DNA from: Galdieria partita
Taxonomy: Eukaryota; Rhodophyta; Bangiophyceae; Galdieriales; Galdieriaceae
Length of the DNA stretch: 64,000 nucleotides
Direction: 5' to 3'
NCBI GenBank assembly: GCA_025991245.1
Contig: BQMJ01000061.1
Span: 1 to 64,000, forward strand
Position 1 is the stretch's first letter. Each line of letters begins with the position of its first letter. Shown piece by piece: positions 48,260-58,728 of this stretch. The notes under the pieces were generated by a model. The model was not told the DNA's origin and made no database searches. It saw only the letters and a list, made by a program, of their open reading frames with translations. The position numbers were made by a program, and so were the translations under genes.

Positions 48260-48776
48260 TTGAACAATGATACAAACTAGTTTCAATCAAATAAATCGAA
48301 AATACAAATAATTTCACAGAACGAGCTTTCATTTAGAGCCAAAAGCTAGTAAAATCGAAATTTTTTATGCAAGTTTTTGAGTCAATGATATCTATACAGG
48401 AGTAGAGCAATTGAACTAAGGTTGTTTCGATAAAGCAGCTTGGATATAGTAAGCAAACCAAAATAAACTTTAATACAAAAATACTTGATACGGAAACATG
48501 ATATCCCAAAGTTTCTTCAAGGTGTAAAATGAATATGAATTTCAGCTGAGATTGAAATAATTTCTCGCTGGAAGACATTGAAAAAGTGACAATCAGAAGA
48601 AAATCCTCTATGTTCAACAAATAAGCTTTATAATTGACGAGGCAACAACACATAATCCGATAACTCACAGAAGAAAGTTGCGTTCTCTTCATTTTGCTCG
48701 TATAAATCCCCGGTCGTTGTGTTGATAGCAGCACCTGCTGTAAACTTTGAACAAGAGACGAACATACCGTAAAGGT
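48260..48776. other. Intergenic region with one uncertain minus-strand frame
   Basis: A 133-codon minus-strand frame (48333-48734) is rich in Leu, Ile and Phe but has no recognised domain, and a different frame on the same strand also looks partly coding (a Gly-Asp-Leu-Tyr-Glu-Gln stretch near 48700). Nothing firm can be called. Confidence 0.3.
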
Positions 48777-49515
48777 CTATATATCTTGTCTGCAAGAACT
48801 ACAAAGATGATCACATTTTTGGATTACGCAATCGTCACATAAAATACAATGGCAAGTTGGTGAGCTGCAATTTCCACACAGTAAATTTGTAAATAAATTC
48901 TTCATTGGAAGGATGAATTGTAAGAAAAACCAGCCACTCGAGTAGTAGAAAGCCAAAAAAAAATCATTTAAAATGAAAAATACTGCATCCGAGATAGATT
49001 ACGCGTTGAAGTTTCAGAGAACGTTGTAGTCACTTGGGAACTTCGCCTTCCAAACTCAGTTTCCTGTCGATAATATTCGAAAAGGCAGTAATGATAGTTT
49101 GAGAATTCTCTAGCAAATGTTGTTGGCATTTTGAGCTGGAACTCTGTTGAAAAAATCAAGCATTTGATTTTCTAGTGATTCCTAAAACCAAGTGACAGAG
49201 ATTCAAATCTTTTATTTTTCAGTCTTACTTTAAGTTTGCAATACATTTCATCTCAGTGCAAGCATGCTTCCAAGTACTCGGCACTGTCAAGGCCTTTGTA
49301 TTTCGTAACCTGGTCTTCGTCATAAAAACGAGTCCGCTAAACTTCTTATCCTTGGTAAAAAAGCTGGAAAGGAACCAACGATCCTCCTTTGCAACACTAG
49401 AGTCATTAAACAGCCTATTTTATTTCACTGAAAAAATCTCCAACTTTAATAGTAGTTTGTTGCCCACGTTCTTGAGGTGCTTGGCAAATTCATTTATTTT
49501 TTTAAGGGTCGACTG
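48777..49515 (-). CDS. Possible intron-split gene ending in a cysteine-rich zinc-binding segment
   Basis: On the minus strand a short frame ending at a TAG (48779-48777) has ten Cys within 33 residues, in pairs such as CGNC, CHC, CDDC, CDHLC and CSSC, strongly suggesting zinc ligands. Upstream on the same strand are protein-like pieces, including a helical ESLENQMLDFFNRVPAQN near 49170 and STLKKINEFAKHLKN near 49480. I could not place introns with confidence, so boundaries and frame are provisional. Function is unknown; a RING- or B-box-like role is conceivable. Confidence 0.3.
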
Positions 49516-52370
49516 AGGAGAATGTACTTGTAGTACATTTCTACAATAACGGATGGCTTTTAAAATACTCTAAAAGGTTTCAAAAATTGAAGGCTCAACC
49601 CTTTCTGATCTCGAGCTTGCAAGAATCATAATTATTTATCGATTTCACGAGCTTAAGATATCACCTCATTTCGTTTTCGTTAGATATTCTCCAAAGAGAA
49701 AAAGTTAAGAGGCTTATGGAAGTTAGGTTTGGCGACTATATACGTATCGTTTTAGTTTTTCTCAAGGAAGAATCTTGCCTGTCAGGGAGTTGCTATATTA
49801 GTACTGTATGAGGAGACTTTTGATAAGGACAAGCCTGAAAGAAGAGAGAGAAAATCTCAAACGACAATTCGGCTCTTAGTTTGTTCCAAGTCTCCCTTGG
49901 AATAAGTGTCCCAAAATTCTTAGAGAACTCGAAAAGAACAAAAGAAACTATAAAGAAGTGAGCAAAGGAGGAGGAACTATGCAAGATTAACAAGGGCACA
50001 TGAAAGTGTGGAATGCTATTTCAGAGGAAAGTCTGTAGTGGTTCTGTCTTGCTCTTCACTTTGCTATATGAGAGAGAAGAGAACCACAAGGGTTTTTTGA
50101 CCAAATAGACTAGGAAGCTATCGTCTTCGCCACAACTCTATGGAAGACTCTCGGAATCGTTAAGTTTGAACCAGGCACATAGTCTGGGAAGACAGAGAAA
50201 CCTGTTGAGAAAGTATATGATATGAGAATGGCAGACGGGGAAACACTTGCAATCTGTGACACAGTAGCTAAGATTTGCTTATGTTTCTTTGACATGCCAA
50301 ACTGCAATGCTGTCTTTACCTCTTCAAAGGTGCTCCAGTTTTAGGCACGGTAGATATAAATTCTGTACATTAGGCTTCAAAAAAGAGTAAAATATACAAG
50401 AAATATTCTCATGGAATTTTTACATATATGGGTCCAGTTCTATTAGTGGATTCAATGTCAATCGTTCCCAATCGCTGAGATGAAGTCCTGTTCATATTTT
50501 AGAAATTTGATTCTTGGGTACTTGTAAAATCAGGGATTCTTGAAGTAGATGCCATTTGGTTCTAAAAGATGTGATGTTACTGTGGGATGAATAAGCAAGG
50601 ACATGAATATATGGGCCACTTGAAATTTTGAAGATTCTCATTTCGGATGTAACTCGTTCAAAAAAGCACGTCGAATACTAGGCTCTTCACAATAGACAAA
50701 TGAAAGGACCGAATTCGAAACCAACTGACTCATGTTGAGAGAATCAACATTATAAATCAATGTTTATGTTATACAAATTATTCTTGACAAGGAGCGCACA
50801 GTAGAAATGTAACTAATGTAACCTATCTCAAATGCTTTTTTAGCTGATGCTAAGCACATTCATAACCTCGAAACCTAGAAACAGTATTCACTATAACTGG
50901 TAAGCAATGTTCTATTCCATCGATGTCTTTATAATTTTGTGATTCCAACGACCAACATGCACCGCAAGAAGAGCATAGTTTTGGAAACAGGTATTCATAA
51001 AGCAAACAATATGTTCGATTGCATATGAAGAACCAAGAAGGTTTACTCAAGAATTTATATACGTACGGAAACTATTGTAGGCTTTATTCAGAGAGATTAT
51101 GGCGTTTATATACAGAAGGATCGACGACACCAGATAGTAATTTCTCTAAATTAGGTCCAAAACTTACATGAAATAATCAGGCGAACCTGAAGAGAGGAGT
51201 GCTGTTCTTGGAAAACAAAGGTACATTTTTCCAAATAGTTTTATTTTCACAAAGAGTTTCGACATGCTGTTAGTGATAGCATTCACAGAGTGTTATCTTA
51301 AAAAACGTTTGTTTTATGACTTGATCACTTCCTGTTGTCTATTTTATAGCCAAGAGGTTACTTATCGACATAGCTATGCCAACTCTGTTCGAAGATAATT
51401 GATATCATATACATGTTATATATTGGTATGAGCGACGTCTAAAGTGCTTTCACCTATCATGTCGAAACAGTAATCAGAATCTTTGTGCAAGCTGTCGAAA
51501 TTTCTCTTTCAACCCCTGTTGGCATTATTGAAAGTGGCTAACTGCATCATCTCCATATTTGAGAATTAGGCTGCAAAGAAAAACGAATCGAATAAAGGTC
51601 ATTCGCAGTAGAAAATGGGGGCTACTGTGGAGAGTAAGCAGCCCAAGAACTATCACTTGTACTTTATTGACATCCTTAAACTCATTACTAGGTTGGCCTC
51701 CATTGAAGAATGCCGTCTTTACAATAACTGCTACATGCTAGTTGCGATGAGAAAGCTGACAGGATGACAATACTATTGAAACAAACGAAACTAGTCACAA
51801 TGCATATTGTCCTTGAAAATAAGAAGACTGAACTACAACAAGAAAGCCGAGATAGTCGCGTCTCTAGTCTTATCTTTAAGAAGACTACAATAATGGAATG
51901 ACTAAATTTACGGTATATGGAGCAAGTATTTCAAAAGTCTTTGAGATGGATCGTATCCTGTGATTGGTAAAAGTGCATATTGACTAATGTCAAAAAGAAA
52001 AAGATAAGAGTGAATGTGTCTATAGGATACAATATTCGAACAACTCTAGAAAGAACGAATGAAAAGTCTTTTATGCCTCACTGATAGATAAATGCATATA
52101 GAACGACACAGAATAGTTACAGAAGCGAAGAAACCAAAGGTACTTTTAAAATTCAGAGTCCAACTTGAAATATAGCTGAATTGACGGATTTCCAAAAAGG
52201 GCCTTGGCTCAATATCATTTAGACTCAACTGAGAGAATATGTATTCCTACATATATATGCAGTAGAAATCTGAGTCGAATAGACCTTTTATCGGCGTAAT
52301 GTGTCGTCTTATATATAGAACAGGTTTTGCTCCATGGATCATCCAATTCAAGCTTTCTTACTCAAAAAGT
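49516..52370. other. Gene-poor region
   Basis: About 2.9 kb without a supported gene. Short minus-strand frames at 49793-49999, 50110-50307 and 50850-51050 have no recognised motif; the last has a CSSCGAC cluster. No tandem repeat or RNA gene is seen. Confidence 0.45.
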
Positions 52371-54647
52371 CTAACACTTCACTCCTGCTCTTGTCTTTCT
52401 AAGAGCTTCTTTCAACAATTCAACATGATATCCAATGGCTTCCGTTTCATGTTTCTTCAAATCACCTCGCTCTAAATACACTTGGCAACCAAACTCATAA
52501 AAGTCACAGTATTCAAATACTTTATCGCAGTCTTTCTCAATGTGAACTTTCCATGAATGCCATGTAGAACAGAGACTGTGACATGCATCGCATACTATAG
52601 GTGCGAATGCACACTCGTGAGCCTTGTGTGCACAAAGCATCGTCGATGGAATAGCACAATGACAATAATCACAACAAACAAGATGATAAATACAATTTCC
52701 ATAATGTGAATCAAAAAATTCTGATCTCTTCAGTTCTAAATGGCATGAGCTGCATTCACCCATTTCACAAGGACACTGCCCTTTATGATTCCTTTCATAA
52801 TCTATCAAAGCTCCTTGCCATCCACATGAATGAGGACATTGAAGACGTAGATTCAAGATAATTCTCTCTGCAAATGGTGTAACTCTCCAATCAGTACAAA
52901 ATGTTCGACAGGTTGGACAACTTGATTCGGTCCAAGCTTCGATACAAATTTTGCAAAAAACATGACTACAATTCTCTGAGCAACAAGGATCAGTACAAAT
53001 AGAGCAACAAATAGAACAAACATAATCTTCAGTTTCAAAATACTTTGGTTGCGTTCGAATGTCCACTGAGTTGGAAGTATTTGTTACGAAATAGGTCATC
53101 ATTTCAAAAGGTGGATAAATAGAGATATGAGAACTTGACTCTTGCTGTTCCAGTCGTCGATGTTGCATAAATAAAATAAACAATAAATTCATCTCCTTCA
53201 AAACAGTACTCTTATATTGTAAATAACTTTGGTTTAAGCAGGAAGCATATTTCGATAATGCAAGAAGATGCTGTGTTGTTGTATTGGTTTTCAAAGTAGA
53301 TTGATCTAGACTTTTGTTGATATTGGAAGCATTCGATTTTTTGGTATTCAACTCGGATTGATTGCGCTTCAAGTACTGATTGATTTGAGAAGAAAATATT
53401 TCACCTTCAGATGTAATATTATTGTAGTCAATATTCAATACAGTCAATGTATGATTCTCTTTCAATGCTTCACTTAGATATTTGGCACCTTCAGATGTAA
53501 TATTATTGTTGTTAATATTCAATACAGTCAATGTATCATTCTCTTTCAATGCTTCACTTAGATATTTGACACCTTCAGATGTAATATTATTTCCACCAAT
53601 ATACAATCCAGTCAATGTATCATTCTCTTTTAATGCTTCACTTAGATATTTCAATCCATTTGAATCAATCTTTCCGTTATCTAGATAAAGACTAGTCTTA
53701 TCAGTCATCCAAAGAGGCTCAAAGGGAACATCACTGGTAGCCAATATTTGCAGACTCACACAATCAAAGGAAGCTTTCAAAGATATTCGTTTTCGTTGCA
53801 GAAAATCTAAAATATCGGAAAAATTAGGCTCTGTCCATTGCGCATCCAAAAGAGCATAACAACTTTGAAGTAATGCATTCTTCAAGATTCTCAATAATCT
53901 CAATAGTTGTGCATTGGATATACTTGTACACTTCATGGACAATGACTTGAGAGTTGAAATACAACGAAAACTATCGACCAACGTAGTCCACCTCTTGGAC
54001 AAGTCAAACATGTCCAAGTCAATATAAAGAAATGAGGAACCATGGCCTTTTCTAAATAGAAAAGATAAAAACTCAAGTATGGAACAACTTTCAGTATGAT
54101 CAACTTGAAGAAAAAGTATGTTGCTAGTAACTGAGCTTGGAATTTGTTTCGTAACTTCACCAAGTTCAACAATATCCGTTTTCAAAGAGCATATGACAAC
54201 ATATTCAAACAAAGTGGGATATTTAGTAATACCAGCTTCAAGTTGATCACGTAGACCTGAAGAACGAGTCATTGGGAGACTCAAGTTGATAAACTTGAAC
54301 TTTTCTAGCATCAACTTTCTACAGTTATCATTCACCTTATTCAGAAGCTCAAGAAAACTTGGGTTGGTTCTATACTCATAGTTTGCAGCTTCTATTGGAG
54401 AGTTTCCAAGAAGAGAGTTAAAGATACCCTCTCTTAAAGAGTCAGAAACCTCAAAGTTGAAAGCGTCATTCGTCGATGTAGAACCTGAAGTATTCTGAAA
54501 AGTTGACTTTTCTTCGTTTGAGCTCAAACAAGGAGGTGTTGACTGAGTACTTTTAGTAGTATCACAAGTTTCTGTTTCCATAGAGAATGTTGTGATTACG
54601 TGTCTTTGTCCAATTGAGAAGAATGAAAATTTGGGACATTCTTTCAT
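52371..54647 (-). CDS. LRR-RING-TRAF-type zinc finger protein
   Basis: 758-residue, intronless protein. The N-terminal ~300 residues are a diverged helical region. Three ribonuclease-inhibitor-type LRRs follow (about 331-415, unit LKYLSEALKENDTLT plus NNITSEG), then a linker. A RING finger lies at about 543-582 (CSICCSICTDPCCSENCSHVFCKIC... CPTC in family spacing). Two or more TRAF-type zinc fingers occupy about 595-740 (CPHSCGWQG, CSSCHLELKR, CDYCHCAI, CDFYEFGCQV). RING plus TRAF fingers suggests an E3 ubiquitin ligase, with the LRRs as target sensor. A possible alternative start lies at residue 23. The LRR units are nearly identical at the DNA level, implying recent duplication. Confidence 0.88.
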   Translation of the reverse strand: MKECPKFSFFSIGQRHVITTFSMETETCDTTKSTQSTPPCLSSNEEKSTFQNTSGSTSTNDAFNFEVSDSLREGIFNSLLGNSPIEAANYEYRTNPSFLELLNKVNDNCRKLMLEKFKFINLSLPMTRSSGLRDQLEAGITKYPTLFEYVVICSLKTDIVELGEVTKQIPSSVTSNILFLQVDHTESCSILEFLSFLFRKGHGSSFLYIDLDMFDLSKRWTTLVDSFRCISTLKSLSMKCTSISNAQLLRLLRILKNALLQSCYALLDAQWTEPNFSDILDFLQRKRISLKASFDCVSLQILATSDVPFEPLWMTDKTSLYLDNGKIDSNGLKYLSEALKENDTLTGLYIGGNNITSEGVKYLSEALKENDTLTVLNINNNNITSEGAKYLSEALKENHTLTVLNIDYNNITSEGEIFSSQINQYLKRNQSELNTKKSNASNINKSLDQSTLKTNTTTQHLLALSKYASCLNQSYLQYKSTVLKEMNLLFILFMQHRRLEQQESSSHISIYPPFEMMTYFVTNTSNSVDIRTQPKYFETEDYVCSICCSICTDPCCSENCSHVFCKICIEAWTESSCPTCRTFCTDWRVTPFAERIILNLRLQCPHSCGWQGALIDYERNHKGQCPCEMGECSSCHLELKRSEFFDSHYGNCIYHLVCCDYCHCAIPSTMLCAHKAHECAFAPIVCDACHSLCSTWHSWKVHIEKDCDKVFEYCDFYEFGCQVYLERGDLKKHETEAIGYHVELLKEALRKTRAGVKC
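53402..53653 (-). repeat. Three tandem 84-bp units encoding LRRs
   Basis: Units begin at about 53402, 53486 and 53570, each starting 'caccttcagatgtaatatta' on the plus strand. They differ at few positions, mostly in the variable beta-strand residues (DYNN, NNNN, GGNN). The 84-bp period equals 28 codons, the RI-type LRR length, so copy-number change keeps the frame. A diverged fourth unit follows at about 53654-53700. Confidence 0.92.
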
Positions 54648-54869
54648 GACAACTCTTTATCGACAAGAGGCAGCATTGTGACAATTTGACACGTTACTAT
54701 TTCATCTTTTTGAAACATCCAACAATTTCGACTTGTTCAGTTTCAAGAATCTTACAACATTTTCTACACGTTGAGAAAGAATAGTTATACTCGACAATGC
54801 TGCTCATTCTACCTCAAAGGCTTGTTTTGTTGTTGGGATTGGAGGGTTGTTTGGAGAGAGGGAATCGTG

Positions 54870-55073
54870 ATGGAGACTTTACAAGAGCACGATGGTTACT
54901 GGACACGCTTAGAAGCCTTGTTGAAACAACACTTATCAGAGTCTCAAGTTCGGAAGATTCTGAGGACATTGGAACGTAAACATATATCGTTGGTTGATAG
55001 CATTTCCATTGACGAGATGGAGGAGCTTTTGAGAAGAGGAGCCAACAACGATGAGAGGGCCAGTTTGAAATGA
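54870..55073 (+). CDS. Small helical protein, unrecognised
   Basis: 67 residues from METLQEHDGYW to the stop. It has a charged amphipathic middle (LLKQHLSESQVRKILRTLER) and an acidic helix (SIDEMEELLRR). The frame stays open upstream to 54771, so a longer N-terminus is possible. It lies between the divergent LRR-RING gene and UTP25. No family is recognised, but length and composition look coding. Confidence 0.45.
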   Translation: METLQEHDGYWTRLEALLKQHLSESQVRKILRTLERKHISLVDSISIDEMEELLRRGANNDERASLK

Positions 55074-55337
55074 AGAAAGCAAGAGAAAGCCGAGTCTCAC
55101 TTTTTTGACGAGTTTTAATATTATCTCCAAGTTGAAGTAGAAGAGAGACAAGGCTGTTGTGGTTGTTGTTGGACGACTTGTTGATTCTTCACTGATTGAT
55201 CCATTCGTTTATTTTCTATAAGGAAAACAAGAAATGTTCAAGTTGGCCTTTTGATAAATAGTGCATATCCTTTGTTCCCAAAGCTACGTTCGTTACCACT
55301 TGAATTCCTATAACCCCAATAACTGCAACTAGGCAAA

Positions 55338-57586
55338 GTGCAACTTCATCGTCGGAATCGATGGAGAATGGCTTTACCCAAAAGGTTCAACGGCAAACCT
55401 ATGCGAAGGAAGCAAAACCCTTCAAAGACGACTCGGAATAACGTTTTACATACAAACAGACAACCTCTGAAGAAAAACCTGACAAGGGGGGACTTGTCTA
55501 GTTCAAAAACCCAAGCTGTTGAGAGTTCACTTGTACCTTATGATGTAGAGTCGTTGGAAGCTCCTTTGGTGAGGTTGAAAAAGTTATTATCCACTCAACC
55601 GCCTGCTTCTCCATTTCCTGAGTCAGTGGAAAGTAGAAATCCTGTTTGTTTGCCCAAGATGGAGTCAGAGGAGGACAAGAGTTCTTTAGAGTCCGCCTTG
55701 AGGACACGTGCTCTAGAAAGAGAAAAGCAACACTTTGAAAGATGTCCACCAGAAACGGAATTGGATAATACCTTACTCTACACCAGACAACGAAAGAAGC
55801 TAGATTCTTTGGATTCCATAGATTGGTATATTTCTGAATTCAGTGATACGAATATTATTCATCATCTGGAAGAAAGTTTACCTCTTTCGACTTTAGGATG
55901 GAAACAGAAAATGATTCGACGAGTTGTATCTTTACGTAACTCCATTCATAACAACCCTGAATACTTGACTAGGATAGAAGAACGATTCATAGGTTTGGTT
56001 TGTACCTATTGGATGGATGCTATATGTGAGTTACCTGATTACAGTTTACAGTCGAAGCTAGTTAGACCCATATATTTAGCGCATGTTATTACTTATATAT
56101 TTCGATGTCGTCAAAGAATAGTTCGCAATAACAAAATACAGCAATCGATGGAGCCCTCTTGTCTATTATCAGAGGAACTTAAAGATCAAGGCTTTACGAG
56201 ACCTCGAGTATTGATTCTACTTCCTATGAGAAATTTTGCCTATGATGTAGTTTCCATGTTATTAGAATTGTTGAAAGATAGGTCCATCAAGAACTATGAG
56301 CGCTTTGAAAGAGAATTTTATGAAGAGAAGAGCTCAATTGGTTTAAAGCCTTTGGATTACAATCAATTGTTTCAAGGAAATACCGATGATGACTTTATGA
56401 TGGGCATCAAGATGGGAACCAGCATCAAGTTGTTGAGTGATTATTATCATAGTGATATGATTGTGGCTTCTCCTTTAGGTTTAAGGAGATGGATAGAAAG
56501 AGAAGATTGGGAGCAAGTACCTAAGCATTCAGGTGCCGACTTGTTATCCAATATCGAAATATGTATTGTTGACGGTGCCGATGTGATGGATATGCAAGTA
56601 AGTATTGACTTGTGATATTATGATGAACTGATGTGTTGCAGAATTGGGAACACGTACGTTTTCTGTTTGAACGAATGAATCAATTGCCCAAGAGATTACA
56701 TGGAACGGATATATGTCGTGTTACTCAACGAGTGTTGGAAGAAAAGAGCAAATACTATAGACAAACCATTTTTGTGACCCATTATGTTTTTCATCATTTG
56801 TTATCGTTATTCAGAACGCATTGTCATAATATGGAAGGAAAAGCGAGATACATTCCTTATCATTTAGGCATTGTATCTCACAAGAACTGGAAGGAAGAAG
56901 GAATGAGTATTCGTCAAACATTGGAAAGAATTCCTCCAACGAACAGTATCAAAGATTCCATTGTTGCTAGATATGAGGTAAGTTACCCATTCTATTTGGA
57001 TAACCTTTGTAGTGAAACAATTGTGTATAGTTTTTTACTGAAAAAGTGTTGACTCGTTATTCCATCCACAAAAAGCAAACCTTGATATTCATTCCGAGTT
57101 ATTTTGACTACATTCAGATTCGAAACCTATTTTATCAAAAACAAAAAGCAGGTGAATTGACGTTTGAAACTTTATGTGAGTATTCCAGTGAAAAGCACAT
57201 TGCTCAAGTGAAGAAAGATCATAGGTAAGTTGTATCAGCAACCATTTTTTGGATGATGAAGATATGGAAAGATGATGTAGTCGACAATTTTATTTGATGA
57301 CCGAAAGATTTTATTTCTATCATAGAGAAACTTTGGTGGATATTTCCAATTTGATATTTTATCAGTTGCCTGGTGAGTCTTTTGTTGAGAGTGTGAATGG
57401 TCAACTCAAAGCTGTTTAGAACATGGCCTATTTTATGAAGAGTTGATTCGCAGTTTAGAAAATGCACCTTGGATACCCAATGTCCTCGTTCTTTATGACG
57501 ATTGGGATGCTTTGTCTTTAGAACGAATTGTGGGTACAATGGAAGCCCATCATATATTGAACAAGTCTCTTTATATTATGGGATAA
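55338..57586 (+). CDS. UTP25: UTP25 / DEF family small-subunit processome protein
   Basis: Nucleolar protein of the 18S rRNA processing machinery (PF06862), a DEAD-helicase-like fold lacking active helicase motifs. Five exons: 55338-56597, 56642-56977, 57031-57224, 57281-57372 and 57420-57586. The introns are 44, 53, 56 and 47 bp, and the product is 682 residues. Conserved blocks are RPRVLILLPMRNFAYDVV, the NTDDDFMMGIKMG stretch, SDMIVASPLGLR, IVDGADVMDMQNWEHV (across intron 1), RQTIFVTHY, LIFIPSYFDYIQIRN, a Ser-Arg-Gln-Phe-Tyr block before MTERFYFYHR, and C-terminal ALSLERIVGT. The N-terminal ~130 residues are basic and low-complexity. The 3' end converges on the proteasome gene with 32 bp between stop codons. 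Confidence 0.93.
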
Positions 57587-57618
57587 GAATGTTGTCTCGA
57601 TCCATCTAGTTGGAATTC

Positions 57619-58394
57619 TTATTCTGCAGAGATAACAGGTAACTGATTTCCGGCAATCATTTCTCTCGATACGCCTTGCTTGTCTACAACGACCAATCGA
57701 ATAACACCTCCTGAGCTTCCATCTCTTGTCATAGCCAACGCTACTGCTTTCTTAGTAAACTCAATACACTCTTCTCTACTCATTCCTTTTCGGAAGTGCG
57801 CATCACAAAAGCCATAAATATAAGTACTACCACTTCCACCAATAGAATAAGGCTGTCTAACTATGGTACCTCCTAAAGGAACGGTATAGACCTACAAAAA
57901 CAACGAATAAAACACACAGAAAACCAGTTGGTTCTCTTCTTACTTGGCCACCGTAAAGTGGATCCCACCCCGCACAGATCATACCAGCAAGTAATCTATC
58001 TTTGTTGGAGTAACAAAGTTCCCGACAAATGAAAGCCGCTGTTTTTACACAAGGCAAGTCATCCAAGTCCAGCTGGTGAATGGACAAGTAATAGCGGACA
58101 TAATCGGCAATAGCTTGAGTATCCGCTGCTGAACCAGAACGACAACAATATATTCTTTCTGAAAGGGGAGTTATTTTGTCACTCACACGGTTGGCAATAT
58201 AGACTCCCGTGGTGGTTCTCGAATCTGCACCCAGCACTACTCCCCCTTCAAACTCTACCGCCATAATCGTGGTCTTTACGACGAAATGAGAAGTCTTGAA
58301 ATACTTGAGCAAAACTTACTCCCAACATATGTTCTTCATTGGTAAAATGTGAGCCTTTGTAGGGCATAGACACACGAGTATACGGTTCTTCCAT
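57619..58394 (-). CDS. PSMB6: 20S proteasome subunit beta1 (caspase-like activity)
   Basis: Three exons, 58394-58320, 58273-57944 and 57891-57619, with introns of 46 and 52 bp and a product of 225 residues. The first exon encodes a 25-residue propeptide ending in Gly, and the first codon of exon 2 is the catalytic Thr1 ([19 protein letters not shown]). In mature numbering Asp17 and Lys33 (VSDKI) complete the active site. Arg45 (CCRSGSAAD) is the mark of the beta1 acidic-specific pocket. Downstream [13 protein letters not shown] and [11 protein letters not shown] are conserved. The subunit assembles into the 20S core in cytosol and nucleus. Its start codon is 14 bp from that of the divergent small ORF at 58409. 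Confidence 0.96.
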
Positions 58395-58408
58395 ACTCCT
58401 CAAGAAAA

Positions 58409-58702
58409 ATGCCAATGAGAAAATGGCGCCTTTTGGGAAAGCATTCAATGAAGAGAGTTGTGGTTGGCTTGGAAGACTTTTATGATCCCAACTATAAGGA
58501 AGAATATCAGAATATAGTGTCTCTATCACAACAACAACAACAACAACAAGAAGAAGAAGAAGAAGAAGAACCTCGTTCACCCACAAAACAACAATATCCA
58601 AAGAAGAAGAGAACAAGGCCTAGTTCGAGACCAGCAGATACTCGACAAGGTGCCAGTAAACGTAGAGCAGCTTTAGCATCTCGAAGAAGAAAGAAATATT
58701 GA
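58409..58702 (+). CDS. Small Gln/Glu-tract basic protein, unrecognised
   Basis: 97 residues: a short N-terminal segment (VVVGLEDFYDPNYKEEYQN), seven Gln followed directly by seven Glu, then a Lys/Arg-rich tail ending ALASRRRKKY that could be a nuclear or nucleolar signal. The tracts are encoded by CAA and GAA/GAG triplet runs and may vary in length. It is head-to-head with the proteasome beta1 gene, with only 14 bp between start codons, so the two transcripts probably overlap in their 5' regions. No family is assigned. Confidence 0.5.
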   Translation: MPMRKWRLLGKHSMKRVVVGLEDFYDPNYKEEYQNIVSLSQQQQQQQEEEEEEEPRSPTKQQYPKKKRTRPSSRPADTRQGASKRRAALASRRRKKY

Positions 58703-58728
58703 CTCATTGTATTTATCTCAAATATTTG

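Noticed and set aside
48333-48734. 133-codon minus-strand ORF as a gene
   Set aside because: Composition is hydrophobic without clear TM spacing or homology; another frame on the same strand looks equally plausible, so it was left uncalled.
57219-57539. 106-codon minus-strand ORF
   Set aside because: Antisense to the well-supported last exons and introns of UTP25.
58507-58707. Minus-strand ORF rich in Cys and Ser
   Set aside because: Antisense shadow of the CAA/GAA triplet tracts in the small basic protein.
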